Shown here: in pieces, positions 24,366-28,451 of the stretch | How positions within the stretch are numbered: the first letter of the stretch is position 1 | How the letters are laid out: each line of letters begins with the position of its first letter | Assembly (NCBI GenBank): GCA_934402515.1 | Contig: CAKRTZ010000026.1 | Location: 1 to 28,451 of the forward strand | Direction of reading: 5' to 3' | Length of the DNA: 28,451 nt | Origin: an uncultured Lachnospiraceae bacterium | GTDB taxonomy: Bacteria > Bacillota > Clostridia > Lachnospirales > Lachnospiraceae | Notes under the pieces: model-generated | Told to the model about the DNA's origin: nothing | What the model saw: the letters and a program-made list of their open reading frames with translations, nothing else | The model's database searches: none | Program-made: the position numbers and the translations under genes

Positions 24366-24469
24366 AAGAAGCCTCCAAAGTCAATTTAATATATTCTATG
24401 AAGAGACTTCTTTCTCAGTGCCTTTCCATGAAATTTCCTTTATGATCTTCCGGGAATTTCACTGCTACT

Positions 24470-24498
24470 ATTATACTTTGTTTAGACACCCATTACAA
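24470..24498 (-). promoter_or_regulatory. Sigma-A-like promoter of sigK-pilT
   Basis: Minus strand: perfect -10 TATAAT (24475-24470), 17-base spacer, -35 TTGTAA (24498-24493), which overlaps the last Leu codon and stop of hemW. Transcription would start near 24463, about 98 bases before sigK. The match to the vegetative consensus is better than to SigE (which prefers a CATACAAT-like -10), which is unexpected for a late sporulation sigma gene. Confidence 0.55.
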
Positions 24499-25656
24499 CT
24501 CGTCCAGTAAAAATTGAGCCAGGACATAGTTGCTGATATCGGTACCGTAATCCGTAAGTCGAAGGCTTCCGTTCTCTCTCCTCAGAAGCTTTTCTTCTTC
24601 CAGTTTCTTCAAAACGGTTCCATAGATTTCATCCAGATCGGCACCAAAGCATTGTCTGAAAACTTCCTCTTTGATTCCCGCCGTAAGGCGCAGCCCCAGA
24701 AACATGAATTCCTCCATCTCATCCTTTTTTGATAAAATGGTCCGGCTCCCGGCCAGGGTAGGGTCTGGGGTTTCCATATAGGATTTCAGTTCCGTGGTAT
24801 TTTGAAACCGGGTATGTTTCATCTGGGAAGAGGCTCCCAGCCCCATTCCCAGATATTCCCCTCTGGTCCAGTATTTACAGTTATGACGACACTCTCTGCC
24901 CTCTTTGGCATAATTGGAAATCTCGTAACGATGATAGCCGTACTCCGTCAAAATCCGTTTCGTATCCTCGTACATGAGACGGTCGGTATCCTCATCCGGC
25001 AGAACCGGATTTTCCTCATATAAAGGAGTCCCCTCTTCCAGGATCAGGCTGTAGGCCGAAATATGCTCCGGTTCATGTTCTGCCACAAATCGCAGGGTCT
25101 GCTCATAACTCTCCCTGGTCTGTCCCGGCAGCGCCGACATCAGATCAATATTCACATTTTCAAAACCGGCCTGTCTTGCCCACTGAAAACACTCCTCAAA
25201 CTGCTTCAGATTGTGAATCCGTCCCAGTCTTTGCAATTCTTTGTCACAGGAGGACTGTAAACCGATGCTCAGACGGTTGATCCCCGCCTCATGGTAAGCC
25301 TTCAACGAGTCAAGGGTCGCCGTGCCCGGGTTACATTCCATGGTACATTCGGCATCCTCTGACATTCGGAAGCTTTCCCGAATCCGGGTCATAATCTGTC
25401 CCATCTGTCCCCCGGTCAGCAGGGAGGGGGTTCCACCACCGAAAAACAGGGTGTCCACCACATACCCGCCACAGCTTTTCCCTCTTTCCCGGATTTCCCT
25501 GCAGAGCCGCTCCACATAAGGCTGGATTCTGGCATCCTGCGTTTCTGTTTTCTCCGTAAAGCCTCCCGTTGGAAAGGACAGGAAGTCACAGTAACGGCAT
25601 TTCTGCACGCAAAAGGGAATATGAAGATATAAGCCTAAACTCTTATCAGGATTCAT
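24493..25656 (-). CDS. hemW: Radical SAM heme chaperone HemW
   Basis: HemW (formerly annotated as oxygen-independent coproporphyrinogen oxidase or HemN-like) binds a [4Fe-4S] cluster and heme and is thought to insert heme into target proteins. The 387 residues begin LGLYLHIPFCVQKCRYCDF. The CxxxCxxC cluster is C16, C20, C23, followed by Asp-Phe instead of the extra Cys found in HemN, which favours HemW. FFGGGTPSLL (about 71-80) and ECNPGT are SAM-binding motifs. The C-terminal HemN domain has FMFLGLRLTAGI. Its start overlaps lepA by 11 bases; the lepA-hemW pair is conserved in Firmicutes, usually followed by hrcA-grpE-dnaK, which are not here. Confidence 0.94.
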   Translation of the reverse strand: MNPDKSLGLYLHIPFCVQKCRYCDFLSFPTGGFTEKTETQDARIQPYVERLCREIRERGKSCGGYVVDTLFFGGGTPSLLTGGQMGQIMTRIRESFRMSEDAECTMECNPGTATLDSLKAYHEAGINRLSIGLQSSCDKELQRLGRIHNLKQFEECFQWARQAGFENVNIDLMSALPGQTRESYEQTLRFVAEHEPEHISAYSLILEEGTPLYEENPVLPDEDTDRLMYEDTKRILTEYGYHRYEISNYAKEGRECRHNCKYWTRGEYLGMGLGASSQMKHTRFQNTTELKSYMETPDPTLAGSRTILSKKDEMEEFMFLGLRLTAGIKEEVFRQCFGADLDEIYGTVLKKLEEEKLLRRENGSLRLTDYGTDISNYVLAQFLLDEL

Positions 25657-27460
25657 CTAATTTCAATACGCTCATGAAGGCACTCTGCGGAATTTCCACG
25701 TTACCCACCTGACGCATTCTCTTCTTTCCTTCCTTCTGTTTCTCCAGCAGTTTCTTCTTACGGGAGATATCACCGCCGTAGCATTTCGCCAGCACATCCT
25801 TCCGCATGGCCTTTACCGTTTCTCTGGCGATGACCTTGCCCCCCACTGCTGCCTGAATGGGGATTTCAAATAAGTGTCTGGGAATCTCATCCTTTAATTT
25901 TTCACACATTCTCCGGCCCCGCTCATAGGCACTGTCCGCATGAACGATAAAGGAAAGGGCATCCACTTCCTCACGGTTAATGAGGATGTCCAGTTTCACC
26001 AGGGAGGAAGGCTCGTAGCCCTTTAGCTCATAATCAAAGGATGCGTAACCTCTGGAGCGGCTCTTTAAGGCATCAAAGAAATCATAAATGATCTCATTTA
26101 AGGGCAGCTCGTATTTCAGTACCGCTCTTGTTGCCTCAATGTAATCCGTACTGATATAACGTCCCCGGCGTTCCTGACATAGCTGCATAATCGGTCCGAT
26201 ATATTCCGTGGAAACCATAATTTCTGCAGAGACAATGGGTTCTTCCATGTGCTCGATCTCCGAAGGATCCGGAAGGTTGGAAGGGTTGGTCAGTTCAATC
26301 ATGCTGCCGTCTGTCTTAAATACTTTATAAATAACACCGGGGGCTGTGGTCACCAGATCCAGGTTGTATTCCCTCTCCAGACGCTCCTCGATAATGTCCA
26401 GATGAAGAAGTCCCAGGAAACCGCAACGGAAACCGAAGCCCAAAGCGATGGAAGTCTCCGGCTCGTAGTACAGGGAGGCATCATTTAACTGCAATTTTTC
26501 CAAAGCATCCCGCAGGTCAGTATATTTGGAGGCATCTGCAGGATAAAGTCCACAGTACACCATGGGATTTACCTTTTTATATCCCGGAAGTGGCTCTGCA
26601 CAGGGGTTGTCCAGATCGGTTACCGTGTCGCCCACTGCAGTGTCCTTTACATTTTTGATGGAAGCGGTAATGTAGCCTACCATGCCTGCAGACAGTTCGT
26701 CACAGGGGATAAACTGTCCCGGTCCAAAATACCCTACTTCCACCACATCTGCAGTGGCTCCTGTAGCCATCATCTTAATGCGGGTTCCCTTGCGGACAGC
26801 ACCGTTACGAATCCGGCAGAATACGATAACGCCCTTGTAAGAATCGTAAAGGGAATCAAAGATCAATGCCTGCAGGGGAGCCTCCGGGTCTCCCTGGGGT
26901 GCTGGGATTTTGTGAACGATCTGTTCCAGCACCTCCTCAATTCCGATTCCGTTTTTTGCGGAAATCAGGGGGGCATCCTGTGCCTCGATACCGATCACAT
27001 CTTCGATCTCTTCTATGACTTTCTGCGGATCCGCACTGGGGAGGTCTATTTTATTGATGACAGGAAAAACATCCAGGTCATGATCCAGTGCCAGATAAAC
27101 ATTGGCAAGAGTCTGTGCCTCAATTCCCTGTGCTGCATCCACCACCAGAATCGCTCCGTCACAGGCGGCCAATGCACGGCTCACTTCATAATTAAAGTCC
27201 ACATGCCCGGGGGTGTCGATGAGGTTAAACATATATTCCTCCCCATCCTTTGCCTGATAAATAATACGGACGGTCTGGGCCTTGATGGTAATTCCCCTCT
27301 CCCGCTCCAGTTCCATATTATCCAGAACCTGATCCTGCATCTCACGACTGGTGAGAAGTCCTGTTTTTTCTATGATTCGATCCGCCAGCGTGGACTTGCC
27401 ATGGTCGATATGTGCCACGATACAGAAGTTGCGGATATTTTTCTGGTTAAACTGTGCCAT
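25646..27460 (-). CDS. lepA: Elongation factor 4 (LepA)
   Basis: LepA is a translational GTPase that acts on ribosome assembly/back-translocation. It has 604 residues, the family length. G-motifs: G1 AHIDHGKST (16-24), G2 region ERGITIKAQTV, G3 DTPGH, G4 NKID, G5 SAKNG. Domain II, the EF-G-like domains III and V follow, then the LepA-specific C-terminal domain with FEIPIQAAVGGKVIARETVKAMRKDV and YGGDISRKKKLLEKQKEGKKRMRQVG. ATG is 6-7 bases after AGGAGG, 18 bases after the spoIIP stop. Confidence 0.98.
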   Translation of the reverse strand: MAQFNQKNIRNFCIVAHIDHGKSTLADRIIEKTGLLTSREMQDQVLDNMELERERGITIKAQTVRIIYQAKDGEEYMFNLIDTPGHVDFNYEVSRALAACDGAILVVDAAQGIEAQTLANVYLALDHDLDVFPVINKIDLPSADPQKVIEEIEDVIGIEAQDAPLISAKNGIGIEEVLEQIVHKIPAPQGDPEAPLQALIFDSLYDSYKGVIVFCRIRNGAVRKGTRIKMMATGATADVVEVGYFGPGQFIPCDELSAGMVGYITASIKNVKDTAVGDTVTDLDNPCAEPLPGYKKVNPMVYCGLYPADASKYTDLRDALEKLQLNDASLYYEPETSIALGFGFRCGFLGLLHLDIIEERLEREYNLDLVTTAPGVIYKVFKTDGSMIELTNPSNLPDPSEIEHMEEPIVSAEIMVSTEYIGPIMQLCQERRGRYISTDYIEATRAVLKYELPLNEIIYDFFDALKSRSRGYASFDYELKGYEPSSLVKLDILINREEVDALSFIVHADSAYERGRRMCEKLKDEIPRHLFEIPIQAAVGGKVIARETVKAMRKDVLAKCYGGDISRKKKLLEKQKEGKKRMRQVGNVEIPQSAFMSVLKLDES

Positions 27461-27478
27461 TGTGTTCCTCCTGATACC

Positions 27479-28451
27479 TTATCTAATATTATAAGATAGC
27501 ACGGTATCCAGCATTTTGGCAAGCAGAACACAGCTATTCCACGCCTCCTGTTCCGTGTTATTCTGAGCCCCCAATTCAATCAGCAGACTTCTCGGCCGCA
27601 AATGCATATTATAGCGATAGCCCTTGAGATAAATTTTTCTAGTGCATCCTGGGAAAAGGGCATCGGAGGCCAGTTGGAGTTGAAAAGACATGGCCAGGTT
27701 TTCTTTCTGATAGGGGTTTGAAAATTCTTTCAGTGCCCCCAACGTTCTGGTATAACTTAATCCGTTAAAAAACATATACCGGGCCACATTCCGCTCCCCC
27801 ACCTGTTGAATCAGATGGGCATTGCTGTCGACCTCATCCCGATGCAGGTCAATCATCACCTGGATCTCCGGATGTTCTTCCAGTACCTGTTTCAACGCCG
27901 GAAGAGCTTTCCCATAGGCATAATCCCGCCCCTCCGCATCAAAGCTCTCCGTCAGATGTAAAACACGATAGCCATACTGCTTCTCCAACAGCGTCGACAG
28001 AAATTCTCCTGCTCCCACTACGCCGTTTGGCGGGGCATACTGCCGGGAATCCGCATACTGCTCCAGACTGTGGGTATGATAGATCAGAATGTCATAACCC
28101 TCCTCTTGATTTTTCGTGATGCCTGCCGGATAAGTCACCAGTTCCGGTGTGGAAATTCCCGCTACCGATGCATCTGTGGAAGTGTCCACCGTATACCAGT
28201 TATGTATCAGATAATTAAAATCCCACCAGGCATTGTCGATTAGTGCCTGGGCAAAAATCGGCTGGGATGAAATTTGAGCCGTTTCCACTGCCCATGAGTC
28301 TTCCATGCTTTCCTGCAATCTGGTTTCAAAATCATTCCGGCAGATGGGATCTGACGGCAGCTCCGTGTCTTCCTGTTTCTCCGGATTCTCCTGGAACAAT
28401 GGTTCTCCATCATTTGCTTTCTGTTCCTTATTCTCTTTCTGTCGTTTTCCG
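27479..28451 (-). CDS. spoIIP: Stage II sporulation protein P, SpoIIP (5' end outside window)
   Basis: SpoIIP is a peptidoglycan amidase/endopeptidase that, with SpoIID and SpoIIM, thins the septum and drives engulfment in the mother cell. The frame is open to the right edge of the window; a TTG at 28399 is internal, has no ribosome site and is preceded by 17 open codons rich in Lys, Glu and Gln. So the N-terminus, with its expected membrane anchor, is missing. Visible motifs: ILIYHTHSLEQY with two His, GEFLSTLLEKQYGYRVLHL, the VMIDLHRDEV His, and LLIELGAQNNTEQEAWNS near the end, all typical of the SpoIIP catalytic domain. The gene order spoIIP-lepA-hemW is common in Firmicutes. Confidence 0.93.
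   Translation of the reverse strand, partial: GKRQKENKEQKANDGEPLFQENPEKQEDTELPSDPICRNDFETRLQESMEDSWAVETAQISSQPIFAQALIDNAWWDFNYLIHNWYTVDTSTDASVAGISTPELVTYPAGITKNQEEGYDILIYHTHSLEQYADSRQYAPPNGVVGAGEFLSTLLEKQYGYRVLHLTESFDAEGRDYAYGKALPALKQVLEEHPEIQVMIDLHRDEVDSNAHLIQQVGERNVARYMFFNGLSYTRTLGALKEFSNPYQKENLAMSFQLQLASDALFPGCTRKIYLKGYRYNMHLRPRSLLIELGAQNNTEQEAWNSCVLLAKMLDTVLSYNIR

Noticed and set aside
24366..24492. Possible pro-SigK coding extension or skin element boundary.
   Set aside because: An in-frame TGA lies six codons upstream of the TTG, and the sigma factor is continuous and complete.
1..28451. A novel defence, mobile or biosynthetic system.
   Set aside because: All genes belong to known housekeeping, sporulation, competence or flagellar families; no integrase, transposase, toxin-antitoxin, reverse transcriptase or repeat array was seen.

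Overview
This window is a stretch of chromosome from a Gram-positive, spore-forming, peritrichously flagellated member of the Firmicutes (Bacillota). A motile Lachnospiraceae (Roseburia/Agathobacter/Butyrivibrio-like) is the best fit. Reasons: CodY and the sporulation genes spoIIP and sigK; a two-site, CheC-like FliY instead of a short FliN; motA-motB inside the fla operon; moderate G+C; strong GGAGG ribosome sites with frequent TTG starts. Genus cannot be fixed from the sequence alone. Every convincing gene lies on the minus strand, so the biological order runs from high to low coordinates. I found no rRNA, tRNA, CRISPR array, insertion sequence or prophage, and no gene-free stretch longer than 300 bases. 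The two largest gaps, each about 250 bases, hold promoters, hairpins and terminators that are annotated.

Right-hand part (28451 to 22600): spoIIP (5' end outside the window), lepA and hemW form a tight housekeeping/sporulation group. Next comes a sigma-A-like promoter driving sigK and an orphan pilT-type ATPase gene. This unit ends in a strong intrinsic terminator (22561-22618).

Middle part (22560 to 16490): comM/yifB and dprA (DNA processing/competence) follow a leader predicted to fold into three consecutive hairpins. topA and codY each have their own sigma-A-like promoter. A 13/15 match to the CodY box lies upstream of codY, which suggests autoregulation. codY ends in a perfect 15-bp-stem terminator. 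The dprA-topA-codY-flgB order is a condensed form of the Bacillus subtilis dprA-topA-trmFO-codV-clpQ-clpY-codY-fla/che arrangement.

Left-hand part (16420 to 1): the fla/che operon flgB-flgC-fliE-fliF-fliG-fliH-fliI-fliJ-ylxF(motE-like)-fliK-flgD-orf-flgE-flbD(swrD)-motA-motB-fliL-fliM-fliY, continuing past the left edge. It encodes the proximal rod, MS-ring, C-ring, export ATPase complex, hook-building proteins and stator. One sigma-A-like promoter is visible upstream of flgB, and a hairpin sits between flgE and flbD.

The system is largely familiar. The points I rate highest are a surface-protein-like helical module appended to FlgD, a SigK made without a pro-sequence and paired with PilT, the structured comM leader, and the palindromes and candidate CodY sites around codY and flgB.
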